From Micropterus salmoides (lineage: Eukaryota; Chordata; Actinopteri; Centrarchiformes; Centrarchidae), in assembly GCF_014851395.1 (NCBI RefSeq), contig NW_024040152.1, forward strand, positions 20,326,308 to 20,390,307: a stretch of 64,000 nucleotides of DNA, in the 5' to 3' direction. The position numbers and the translations under genes were made by a program. Within the stretch, counting starts at the first letter, position 1. Every line of letters starts with the position of its first letter. The notes under the pieces were generated by a model, which ran no database searches, was not told the origin of the DNA, and saw nothing but the letters and a program-made list of their open reading frames with translations. This document shows positions 34,495 through 45,886 of the stretch, one piece after another.

Positions 34495-34700
34495 CACTAC
34501 AGATTTTGATAACTTTGTTCCTGCCTGTATGTGAAAGCAAAGGAAAAAAATAGCCCAATTGTTTAAATCCCATAATTGTACCCTACATCCATGAATAAAA
34601 AGGCTGGCACACAACCTAAACGAAAGAGTAATAACTATAGTTTGACAAAGAACATTGTGACTGTCTTGCCATAAAACATAGCAGACTCTAAATTACCTTA
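34495..34700 (+). repeat. 3' flank remnant of the pseudogene unit
   Basis: CCTGCCTGTATGTGAAAGCA, AAAAGGCTGGCACACAACCT, AGTAATAACTATAGTTTGAC and TTGCCATA match the flanks of genes 1 and 2, so the deletion ended before this point. The stretch 34271-34494 shows nothing recognisable. Confidence 0.7.
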
Positions 34701-35180
34701 TGGAACAGATTTTATTGAACATAGAAAATACATGTTGGCCTATATATTTTTTCTGAACCACTGCTCAAACACCAAGTTCATTTTTACATTTTGTACCCAA
34801 CTAGAGTTGCTCAACTTCCCCTCACACCCACTCAACCCAACTTCCCCTACCATCAAGTTGTGAAATTAAATTTGGAAGATCAACAGTAACCATCACTTAG
34901 TTGATCCGCAGCAACTTTTGTATTGTAATTTACCCTTTAGGTCTGTATAGTAATTTCCACATGGCAAATCACCCTGAAATGTTTATTTATTATGGTGCAC
35001 TGTATCTGGATGCTATTGATCCACACTGATCTACAATGTAGCAACACCTCAGAAGCTTTTTTTTTTTTTCTGAATTGTGATTACTGTATATTTAACATAT
35101 TCTTTTATAAACCTTATCCTGTTTTTCTTAATAAATACACATGGTGGCAGCATTTACTTGGCTTAGTTTGAGCCTTCAGT

Positions 35181-35640
35181 CCTTGTTTGTTTCGAGTTAA
35201 AATAAAGTCATCTGGCTCCAAGGCCTTTTCGAAGCGTGCCCCCTTCCTTTGGAACCTCCTTGTTGGCATTAGAATAAGGGCCTTTAAATCAAAACTTAAA
35301 ACTCATCTTTTCACCTTTCACCAACTGTTCGGCAGGTCAGTCTCAGTCTCAATTAATCTATTAAGCCTTGTACTTATAGACCTTGTATGTTTCTATTGAA
35401 TGTCTGTCCATCCTGGGAGAGGAATCCCTCCTGTGTTGCTCTTCCCGAGGTTTCTCCCATTTTCCCCTGTTAAAAGGGGTTATCCAAAGCAACTTACAGT
35501 TGCTATACATGCCTCTGGAGCAACTAGGGGTTAAGCATCTTGCTCAGGGACACAACGGTGGATGGGTGACAGTGGGCACCATCACCTCCCCTATGAGGTA
35601 TATTTGTGATATTGGGCTACATAAATGAAATTGACTTGAT
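35181..35640 (+). mobile_element. L2-type LINE C-terminus and 3' UTR
   Basis: Encodes KSSGSKAFSKRAPFLWNLL and RAFKSKLKTHLFTF, the extreme ORF2 C-terminus of L2-family elements, followed by a 3' UTR with GAGGAATCCCTCCTGTGTTG and CCCGAGGTTTCTCCCATTTT. The distal part contains TTAAGCATCTTGCTCAGGGA, a dispersed fish repeat word, and an ATATTGGGCTACATAAATGA tail. 5'-truncated. Confidence 0.75.
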
Positions 35641-35699
35641 GTGACTTTGAGAGATATTCCTTGACCAGCAGAGGGAACTGTTGCACATATTTAAGTATA

Positions 35700-35970
35700 T
35701 TCCAGTCAAGTTGTGGGAACCTCTTCAGTCATCTGTGATTATGTACAAATATTTTTCATAGTGTTATCAGTATCTCTTACATCATTGTAATTTAAGCAGC
35801 ATTTATGAGGAATATGTACATTTTATTAGTGAAATAGTTTGGATTACCTTGGAACTACCTTTTAATGGGGTATGCAAGTTATTCTCTTCTGTTGTTTATT
35901 TTATGAGTGTTACAGTGTTTGATTCAGTCTTATAATAAAGACATATTTGTGGAGAAAGTATGTAGTCACT
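35700..35970 (+). repeat. far-distal 3' block of the pseudogene unit
   Basis: TTTTATTAGTGAAATAGTTT with neighbouring words matches 12355-12540 (gene 1) and 31890-32000 (gene 2). It marks the right end of the sixth unit. Confidence 0.6.
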
Positions 35971-36029
35971 GTCATAAAGTTATCAGCAAAAAAGGTAAAG
36001 GTATCAGACGCCATCTGTAATTTCAACAT

Positions 36030-36440
36030 TTCATATAGATGTATCCCCCACTCTGCTGGAGGAACTGTGGGATTACATGTCTTCTGGGACTGTCCTGCAT
36101 TGCAGGGATACTGTCAAAATATAAAAGGAGAGGTTGAAAGGATATTGAACTCTACCATTCCAATGGATCCTATGTTGTTCCTACTGGGAGTACCTCCTGA
36201 AAATGGAACAGGGAAAGACCAGAGATATATACTTCATGTAGCCTACTCATACAGATTGCTAGGAAAATCATAACAGTGAACTTGGAAGAAAGCACCTTCC
36301 CCGACAAAAATCCAATGAACTCAGAGTGAAAAAATCTATGTCATGGAGTACTTCACAGCAAAACTACAAATGAAAATGGACACTTTTCTTCAAAGACTGA
36401 CTACACTCATGCTGTATCTGAACGTCTGAATTCTAAGGTG
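36030..36440 (+). mobile_element. L1/Tx1-like LINE ORF2 C-terminal fragment
   Basis: Encodes a Cys/His knuckle with VGLHVFWDCPALQGYCQNI, then ILNSTIPMDPMLFLLGVPPE and ILHVAYSYRLLGKS, a pattern typical of fish Tx1/Swimmer-type ORF2 C-termini. A stop follows at 36271-36273. No catalytic domain is present. Ends in AAATAAATAAAAAG, possibly its 3' tail. Confidence 0.7.
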
Positions 36441-36779
36441 TGATAAATAAATAAAAAGGATGAAGAATGGAAAGCTCTCTGTGAAGGAATATTTTACAGT
36501 GTTTGATTCATTGTGTTATTGTTACTGAAATTAAAGTATCTAGTCAACTAGAATTGTCAGTGAATGGTGGGGACGTTCCAAACAGGGCAAGTAAAGAATT
36601 AGAGCCTGCTGTAGATTAACATCCAGTAATAAACCTATAAAAATTTTCACCTTTCAAGATCTGCATTAAATCAGACTGTGCAGCAGGTTATGCTATTTGG
36701 TTGTTTGGTTAATTGGTTAGGCTACTCAAAGTTTAGTGTACATGTGTACATAGTGGTGTGCGGGGACATTTTCCTGTCT

Positions 36780-36965
36780 TTTTGTAGTTCAGAAAAACGT
36801 CATAAACGTGCGTCATGATGTCATGGCCGTTACCATTTTAAGAAGCTCCGGGAGAAAGAGCCTCGGCCTGCAGCAGTAACTAGTCAAGTGCTACGGAGCG
36901 GAAACGTTACTAGCAGGACGCTGCACATAAAATTGATTGTATTCTGAGATGGACCTGATCGCGTG
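36780..36965 (+). promoter_or_regulatory. candidate CpG-containing promoter and first exon
   Basis: Locally CpG-rich with CRE-like GATGTCATGG, a CCATTTTAAGAAGC segment and a strong donor GTAAGT at 36966. An ATG at 36949 opens MDLIAW before the donor. Possible partner: the zinc-finger exon beginning at 48549, which would close that frame at once and make it a 5' leader. No other downstream exon was recognised. TTAGCTAGC-type words follow in the intron, common after fish promoters. Confidence 0.4.
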
Positions 36966-38230
36966 GTAAGTTATTTAGAAATTAACTGTTGCTGTTAAAT
37001 GGCTAACTCCTAAATGTCTGGCTGTGTATGAATCACAATGCTTTTCTCCCCTTGGTAAGTAGCGTTAGCTAGCAGCAGCTAGCGTTAGCTTAGCTATCGT
37101 CTGACCACAATATCAGCCCACAGCTTGAAATTAAGTTGCAACAGTTTGTGGGCTAATCTTACGTTATGCCTGTATGTATGCCTTTTTTGTATTTTTAAAG
37201 AGACTACGCCAATGCGAGTAACGTTACTTCTCAATTTAGCATTAGCTTTCAAATTAGGCTAACATTAACCACCCGTCTAACTACAATAGATGTCTGTTGG
37301 GGAGGGTTCAGTCGCCCCCTGGCTGCCTTCATCTTCCTTTTTAAACATACTCTGCTGTTCATGATAATCTTGAAATCCTGAACATAACTTTAGACAGGTT
37401 ATTTTTTTAAGATGTAATGGACACAGACAGTGTCGAGGAAATCATGTCAAAGCTTTGTAGATTATGTAGCTAATTACAGAATAGTTGAGGCATTACACAT
37501 GTGCGTGACTTCAGCTTTGTAAATATTAGTATTTTGTTTAGGTTATAACACTAACGTAACCTATTGTGGTTTCTAGGATCTGTGGAGACTTGTAGCAGGA
37601 TTGGGCAGGGTTTATACACGCTACTAGACTAGTTTTTCTTGTTCACTAAATTGTCTAGTGAAGCTTTTGGTAATTTTCAAAGCAGCACTCTCACAGTGAG
37701 CTTTTCCTGCAAACTAATGCTAAAATAGACACACAGTACTGCAAAACAACACGGACTGTCATATCATTCACTGAAACATCCAATGTTTATTTTCACAGCT
37801 GTTTGCGAATCCAGTGTTTTTACAATATGCAATGGTTGATGCCACAAATGTCAGAAATGGGGCTGAACATAAAAATTTTGATAGCTGATATCTATCAATA
37901 TCTGAATCAGCCCTGATCCTGATGTTGGGGACATGCCTTTTGGGGCATCCCTATCTTGAAATATGTTTTACTGTTGTTGGATCTTTTACCTACTGACTCC
38001 TTTTCTAGATTTCAGACTGTGCTGTACATGGTAGAGTGTAGGACTGAACCGTATGCTAAAAAATCTGATAACAATCGTTTTGACACATTGCGATATAAAT
38101 CATAATTTTAGTAGGAATTGTAACTTTTGCATTTCATTCACTGGAAAATATAAAAATGATCTGTGATTTTTGCTGGGGTCTGAACCAAACAAGTGTATTC
38201 CCTTCTGGACATCTGGTGAATATTATATGC
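36966..38230. other. non-coding, probable intron
   Basis: No coding sequence or clear repeat family. If the 36.9-kb exon joins the zinc-finger gene, this and everything to 48548 is intron 1. Confidence 0.35.
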
Positions 38231-38234
38231 AGGT

Positions 38235-38268
38235 CAGTGCATCTCTGTAGCACCACAGAGATGCACTG
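38235..38268. repeat. 14-bp perfect hairpin with 6-base loop
   Basis: CAGTGCATCTCTGT (38235-38248) and ACAGAGATGCACTG (38255-38268) are exact inverse complements. Confidence 0.85.
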
Positions 38269-38689
38269 CTTAATTTATAATGGTATCAGGGGTTGCATTA
38301 ACCAAAAATTCTCCATTATTGAATGATGTGAGTGGTGAGCCTACATATTAGTTAGCTATTGTATAGTTGGCTTGTCTTGGATTCCCCATAAATGACACTG
38401 CTGTCTAGTTGTCTTTAGCCACATTGGAAGGCTATATCGCTACATAGCCTAGCAGTAGCTATCACAAATGTCACCGCAGCTTGTGTCAGATATTTCTTTA
38501 GAATGACCAATAATTGATGTGGTTGATTAACAAGGTGAAAAAAAGTGGAATCTATGTGGTGGAGGGTGAAGGACAAGCAAGTAATAACAATCAGCCAGCA
38601 GCGGCTAATGTTCCGGGGGAAGCAAGTGGCAGCAATAAAAAAACAAAATAAAACGCTCTTAGTGTGGTGACATGACGTAATCTGTGATT

Positions 38690-39130
38690 ACACAGTCAGG
38701 GAAAGTAAGTGTGCCTCCTGCTCATAGTTCAGTTATAAAATCGCAGCGCACCACAGAACAATATGTTCTTATCTCAGGGTATCAGGAAAAGCCTGACAAA
38801 ACACTGATATTTAACGTACGAGGTACCCTTCAGCGTCCGTATGAAACTTTATTTAAAATGTGGTATGCAGTTTGGTAAGGTTTAGGCATGAAAAACTACT
38901 TGGTTAGGTTTAGGAAAAGATTATGGTTTTGGTTATGTTTAGGCACCAAAACTACTTAGGTTTAGGAAAACATTGTGTTTGGGTTGAAATAAGTACATTA
39001 TTTGATGGCAGATGGGTTACATTGGAGTTACTTGAAAGCCCAGGGCGTCTCTTGCGCATGCTGAAGGATACCTTGTGCATAAAATACAACCACTTTGTCA
39101 GGTTGTCTCAAAGCATCAGTATTTGACCCC
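38690..39130. mobile_element. fold-back repeat with GGTTTAGG internal units
   Basis: AGGTACCCTTCAGCGT near 38820 has an imperfect inverse near 39058 (GCTGAAGGATACCTT). Between them lie repeated TTAGGTTTAGGAAAA and GTTTAGGCA words, a pattern dispersed widely in percomorph genomes. No transposase; class not determined. Confidence 0.5.
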
Positions 39131-39276
39131 CAGAGATGAGACTGGGCTCCACAGAATCATTGACTTTTAGGGGACATCCCTATGAATGCCAAAGTGGCTA
39201 GTAAGTAGTTGTGTAACAGCTCGCAATTATTTTTGATGAGTATGGATCACCACAACCTCATTACGTGAACTTTGGA

Positions 39277-39355
39277 TTAGCTGCAACTAACGACTATTTT
39301 GATTGATTAATCTATCGATTATTGAAACAAATAATCGACTATTGGGATTATGAAT
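39277..39355. repeat. dispersed repeat with ATCGATTA/TAATCGA words
   Basis: GCTGCAACTAACGACTATTT, TTAATCTATCGATTATTG and AATAATCGACTATTGGG match a very common teleost repeat, probably a short hAT-type element. Confidence 0.6.
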
Positions 39356-39833
39356 TACAAAATACGTTTTATTTAGCTATCAGCTTTTAAATTAAACATG
39401 AGGTTGTTTTAGGCATGTGCTAATTAACAGTCAACAATAAAATAAATACTGCTTTCAACAATCGATCTTTTAATGAACGTTTCTGCTGTAGTTAAAAAGT
39501 TCCACTGAAATCAAGTCCTGATCTCAGCAGTTGATCTGCTGTTTAGTGATGGAGCAGTTTACACGCCACTACTGCAACACACTGGGACAAACTGACACTA
39601 TACAAAGAAAGGAATAACATCCTCCATTACAATGACGAATTTACAGGGGGATCAATAATAACGATTTTGTAGTAGACAGCATTTCACAACGTTTATATAT
39701 TTTCCCCTAACTCAACAACTCACAAAACTCCATGATTGATTGATTTATTTTTTTTTAAGGGGCAGATTAGCCGCCGCCTCACACATAGACAAGAGAACAG
39801 TTTTCTCTTCTTTAGAAAGTATGAAATTGTCCA

Positions 39834-41347
39834 GTGTTGTCTAATCTTGCGCACTCGGCTGCAACACGTTCTCCAGGCACAGGCCGAGGAGGTGGAGTTG
39901 CAGCTATCTTCAACTCTACCCTACTAATCAGCTCTAAACCTAAACTAAACTATAACTCATTTGAAAGTCTTGTTCTTAGTCTTTCGCACCCAAGTTGGAA
40001 ATCACTGCAACCAATTCTTTTTGTTATAGTGTACCGAGCACCTGGCCCATACTCAACTTTAGTCCTTAAAACGGACAAAGTTATTATTGTAGGGGATTTT
40101 AATATTCATGTGGACGTTGAGAATGACAGCTTTAGTACTGCGTTTATCTCTCTGTTAGATTCCACTGGCTTCTCTCAGAGTGTTCATGAACCGACTCACT
40201 GTTTTAACCACACCCTTGACCTTGTTCTGGCATATGGTATCGAAATTGAACATTTAGTGGTGTTCCCACAGAATCCCTCTTTGTCCGACCACTGTAACTT
40301 TTGAGTTTGTATTGCTGAACTACACGCCATTGGGCAAAAATTTCTATACACGATGTCTGTCTGATAGTGCTGTAGCTAAATTTAAGGATGCGATTCCATC
40401 AGCTCTAAATTCATTATCAAGTCACAAAGTAACGGAGGACTCCTATGCTAGTTTCAGTCCCTCCCAAATCGATCATCTTGTTCAAAGTGCTGCAGGCTCG
40501 CTGCGAATGACACTTGACTCTGTTGCCCCTCTAAAAAAGAAAATAATAAAACAAAGACGGTTAGCTCCCTGGTATAATACTGAAACTCGCAAATTAAAGC
40601 AAATATCGCGGAAACTTGAGAGGAATTGGCGTTCCACCAAAGTGGAAAATTCTCGTTTAATTTGGCACGATAGTCTTAAAACTTATAGGAAGGCCCTCCG
40701 TAATGCCAGAGCAGCGTACTACTCGTCATTAATAGAGGAAAATAGGAACAACCCCAGGTTTCTTTTCAGCACTGTATCCAGGCTGACAGTGTCACAGCTC
40801 TATTGAGCCAAGTATTCCCATAGCTCTCAGTAGTTACGACTTCATGAGCTTCTTTAATGATAAAATTCTAGCTATTAGAGACAAAATTCACCAAGACCTG
40901 CCCTCAACTGGCACCAACTTATCTCTTAACTCAGGAACCTTAGAAACAGCTGTAGAACCAGATACATGTTTAGACTGTTTTGCTTCCCTCAATCTTTACC
41001 AACTAACTTCAATAATTTCTTCATCTAAACCATCAACCTGCCTCTTAGACCCCATCCCGACTAGGCTGCTTAAAGATGTTTTACCCTTAGTCAGCACCTC
41101 TATACTAGATATGATCAATCTATCTTTATCAACAGGCTATGTACCACAGTACTTTAAAGTAGCTGTAATTAAACCTCTTCTGAAAAAGCCCAAACTTGAT
41201 CCGGATGTTTTATCAAACTATAGACCTATATCTAACCTTCCATTTCTCTCTAAGGTTCTGGAGAAAGCAGTTGCTAAACAGCTGTGTGACTTTCTACAAA
41301 GCAATAGTTTATTTGAGGATTTTCAGTCAGGATTTGGAGTTTTTTAA
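39834..41347 (+). mobile_element. L2/Maui-type LINE ORF2, endonuclease plus RT N-terminus, broken
   Basis: Three pieces in three frames. 39834-40304 is the C-terminal half of an AP-like endonuclease with GDFNIHVD and PSLSDHCNF. 40312-40806 is the linker with RRLAPWYNTETRKLKQ and YRKALRNARAAYYSSLIEE. 40844-41347 is the RT N-terminus with PISNLPFLSKVLEKAVAKQL and ends at EDFQSGFG. The endonuclease start, catalytic core and 3' end are missing. At least two frameshifts; non-functional. Confidence 0.9.
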
Positions 41348-41349
41348 AA

Positions 41350-43800
41350 ATTTCCATCGGACAATGTCTACATTGAAACATTGGGATGGACGATGGCATC
41401 AGGGGTGCGCGCGCAGGGGGGTAACGGTCGTCTTGCGTCCATGTATCTTGCGTGCACAGACTTCACTTTTTAAATACTTGGTAGCCCTATGACGTTACAA
41501 GTCGTGGATATTTTACAAGCACGACCAGGTAAAGCGCCAGCTGAACACACAGGTGCAGTTGTTTGACAGGCTACGTCATTAACAAGCCCACAAGCGGCTC
41601 ATCTGCTGCTGTGATAACGGATCGCGGGTGGAAAAATACGGGAAAAAGAAGAGTTCTGTGTCTTTTGGCGGATTTATAAAACGCAGCCTACTGCTGATGG
41701 AGAAAGTGGAGTAGACGGGTTGTAGGCCTCTTGTGTGTCTGAGTGTGGGGAAAAGAATTCTGAGGAAGATGCGAAGCATATTTAAAACTTATAATGTTCG
41801 TGGTGATTAAAACCTGCTGTCACTGGGTATTTGAAAAATTTTGCTTTTTTTTGCCTGGGGGCGGGGTTTTACAATCACGATGCCTGCTCAACCATCTGTA
41901 TCGTCGTAAAATGGTCGCACTGTAGAACTCTGAGATTGTCTGTTCCGTAGTTACAGAAGATTTGACATTAAAAAAGAAAAGGCATCCTAGCTCAGTTCCG
42001 GTTACAGTACCTGTGATGCTAGTGTTACTACTAGTGCCAGGCTACCAATAACAAGTCAGTAGTCAGAATTCTAGCAACACTTGCAGTAGAAAGAATAACC
42101 TATTTGTGGAACAAACGCATTTCGGCTTGGGTTATCTATAATTTCAGGTTTTGGTGCCCGAGATCTCGGGTGAAGGCGACAGGCCAAAACATCACACTTC
42201 AGTCTCGTTTTGAAATTGGTCTTTAATACCACGTGTTGCTGGAGTTTTGACCTCCCAAGACTATTTCCCTCCTCTGTGGACCTTGTTTTTGAAAGTTGGT
42301 GATGTTGTGCCAGAAATCCCTACTCTACCCATCACCAAAAAAACTGTGTTTTTAACAGATTAAAAGACCATTCAGAAGTACAGTATTTTCTTGGCCATTC
42401 CAGTTATCTTTCATATATATAAAATTGACAAAAGAAATTTGAACACAATTGAATATAAATTAACTTTCCATTAAGAAAAATTGCATTGCCCATTTTTATT
42501 TTTTTAATAACATACAATCTCGCTAAGTTGCCCTCATCCAGTGTTTCAGTCATATATTTTAGTGTTGTCTCACAACATCACATGGCACCTGGTCTCATCC
42601 ATTTCCCACCATTGCAACATTGTGCCAAATGTCACTGTTGGCTTGGCAGCATTGTTAGACCCTGACATTTTTTGTAGAAAGACTTGGTGTTGCTGGAACT
42701 CTTCATCCACCAGCTCAGCAGTCAGGCCCAACATTGCCATCAAGCTTATATTAGATGTCAGTTGTAAAACTGATTGGTGCTTTGGAATCTGCTTGTAGCA
42801 GGCTGCATGTGTGGCCTGACACGAGATTAAACAATTCAAGTTATGCCACACATGGAATTATCACATACTTGGGATTGTATATCTTGGGCAAAGGGAAAAT
42901 GTCTGAAACCTATCGTCGACAACCGAAGATAGTTGGATTTCTAATGCTGTGAGTTCCAAGATTTTCCTCATAATGGCTTTGGCCTTTTTATGCCGATACC
43001 AATGAAAGTTAGCAGAGGCTGCTGGCTTGTGCCTGGCTCTACGCTTTTTACTAGCTTTAGTTTGAGCCGCTTTGCCTTTTGTAGCATCTTGAAATTGGGC
43101 ATGTTCAGCTTGGTGATGGTCTGTTAAGAGTTAGCTTAAAGGTTCGGAGTCTATATTTAGGAGGAACTATTGACAGAAATGCAATATAATATAGATAACT
43201 ATGTTTTCAGTGGTGTATAAAGACCTTACATAATGAACCATTAGGCCATGTTTTATTACCTTAGAATCGGCCACTTCTATCATACATACACCGTCCTCTT
43301 ACATGGAAGTTGCCACGTTTTTACAGTAGCCCAAATAAATAGCTCTTCAGTGCGCATTTTGTCACTACGTTGAATACGTACAAAGAAGAACAAGTAATGG
43401 TGGTTGTTGTTGTTGTTGTAGTAGTCAACTGGTTTTCAAAGTAGGAAAAGAGAAATTTGAACAAATGGAGGCCCACATGTATTATTTAGCACAAGATGAC
43501 AAATTAACCACACGTCAACAACGTCCATGTGACGAAAAAAATCATTAGGGGGGGTACGCATAGGCTCTGTGCGGACAGGTCCACTTGCCAACTACACTAC
43601 TTGGGCACCCATCTACTATGCATGTGTGGAACAAGTCTGCCAAGCTGACTCCAGAAAGTAGTATTTACAGAAGTAGTCCGCATTCGTAGTGTCTACAGCT
43701 GTCCGTGTGCGCATCCGCTCCAGAGTATAGTCGAGGCTTAAGATGCCACGAGAGAGGACTCCTGTGTAGCTGCGGCTTTGGTAAAAAGGCTCTGTCGAAA
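41350..43800. other. non-coding, mixed repeats
   Basis: No gene is supported. A third diverged copy of the block at 12128 and 16755 lies at 42250-42345 (GTGCCAGAAATCCCTACTCT). A GTT/GTA microsatellite lies at 43402-43426. The 85-93 codon frames around 42541-42851 have no domain and overlap on opposite strands. Confidence 0.4.
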
Positions 43801-43803
43801 GCC

Positions 43804-44215
43804 GCGTTCCATTTACCTCAGAAGTTGGAGCTGGGAATGACATCATACCTGAGTTGACCGTGTTCCAGTTAACAAGTTGGTAAACCTTGCTCATCCAGCC
43901 ATTATTTATAACTAGCCAGGTTAGCCATTGTTACCAATGCTGGTTGACAAAAATGTATTATGTGGTATTTTTGCATACTAAACACAGTTTCAACAAGACC
44001 AGACAGCAGTTTGACAGTACATTGTGTACGACCATTTCTATGAGGCACACATCTTTCACTAACTGTTATTACACAGAGCAGCCATCTTGGATCACAAAGA
44101 CAAGGGTAGTGCGGTTCTCCCGGCTTTCAGAGTCGGAAATCCGACTTAAATTATTCCAGCTGAAATACATGACTGAGAACTCGGAAATTCCAACTTCCCA
44201 GTACAACTGGAATGC
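43804..44215. mobile_element. MITE-like element with GCGTTCCA ends
   Basis: Starts GCGTTCCATTTACCTCAGAA and ends ACAACTGGAATGC, an imperfect inverse; AGTTGGAGCTGGGAATGAC on the left mirrors TTCCAACTTCCCAGT on the right. Internal GTGTTCCAGTTAACAAGTTG gives a further copy of the end motif. No transposase. Confidence 0.55.
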
Positions 44216-45880
44216 ACCACACTCTGGCAGCTCCGATGTACTTGAAATCCTTCATGGCTGATTTTGTTTCCAGGCACACTGAACACATTCTGAAAAACGA
44301 TAATCTGATTCCCATCTTGCTTGGAAGGTCCAGTTTTCGTTGTTGGCTACTTATTTCTCTCTGTGTGTCACTGCGGAAGAGGCCTGGAGACACCGAGACA
44401 AGACCATGTGCAAGCAGTTGCTTGGTTATGGGCCTCCTGTGTTTTGCGGGAGCGCCCTCTTGTCGCTAGAAATAATAATTACATTTCGAATCCAATTCAA
44501 ATGTGGTTTAAAAAATGGCCTGCTTGCCTTCAATGCTTGTGGAAATATTTTTTTAATGATATTTAGAAATTGATTTGCGGGTAGCACTGAGTGAGGACGG
44601 GGGCACATGCATCCCTAAAGCTGCCAGTTGCCCACCCCTGCTTTACAGCTGAAAGACAGTTGGCGAAATAAGCAACTCGGATATAATTTCACATGGCATG
44701 CTCAAATGAGAGAAGTAGACAGAGGAAAGAGCTTTTAATCAAGAATGGATAGACTTCTATATGTTTGTCCTTCCCACAGGCAGACCATAGCGATTTATTA
44801 AAAATGGCAATGTGAAGCACCAGTAACATTACAAGACAAAGCATAGGGCATTTTTTAATAATACCCACTCAGATTCGATTTCAGTGCATGGAAAAGTAAA
44901 GTTCCAAGCACTCCTTAAATTCTTCAGGTTTTTTTGCCACTGTCCATGTTCACTGCTGCCCTGCTCAAATCCCTTTTTGTCTATGCACCATGTGGCTGTT
45001 TGCTGTCAGATGAGTTGGAGGAGTGGGATAAAATCCTGGATCATGTTTTGAACAACAGAAGGGGCTAGGGTGCACCCTAGTTTGCCACATAATCGCATGC
45101 ACGACCTCGTCACAACCTGTTCAGGAGGCCTCTTCGCAGTGGGCTGTCATCAGTATAACTTAGCTATCATCAATATAGCCTAGCTAAGCTGAAACAACTT
45201 TCAAACCAGTTTTGTCTTCAAAGACAGAAGTGATATTCACAGCCATGAACAATGTACATCTGGGTTTAGAAACTATGACCTGTCAGTGACAGTGTGCATA
45301 GGGATGACAAATAGGTCATGAACATTAGTTTGAGTCACCTCACCACCTTTCAATAGCAAATTAATAATGCCCCATCATACTGTACAGGAACAGGAGTCAT
45401 ATCACTAAATCATGCCTTGGAAGCATTAGTTGTAGATTTTCCTAGCTGAGATTGTGCTGTAAGTTCAGTATTCCATGTCTATACTATGCGGAGAATTGGA
45501 AAATTAAAAGGCAGTACCCCCGCTGATGTAGACACCCTCATGTTTAAGTACATTAAAGACAATAGCCTATTTCCTGTTCTAAGCAGCCATGAACTGAATA
45601 GGCCTAGGTAGTTAAAGGGACAGTCACTGGTGTACTGGGGTTGAAAGAGAAAAAGGCACACATGCTCACAGTAGAGGGGAAAAACTTGTCCTAACAAGGC
45701 TTTAAAATGGAACTTTACCAAAATGCACTACTTAAAGGAACATAGTTTTAGAATCGCACATCTGGTCTACCACAAAAGTTAGTTTGTGATTAGGGGATTA
45801 GTTTAGGTACAGAAGAGTTCATGTTTGAATTGTCTAAAGCATGAAGACAATGCCTATAGGAATGGCTGTGTGAACATACC
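44216..45880. other. non-coding, nothing recognised
   Basis: Overlapping short frames at 44151-44608 on both strands have no domain. No repeat family was identified. Confidence 0.4.
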
Positions 45881-45886
45881 CATATA

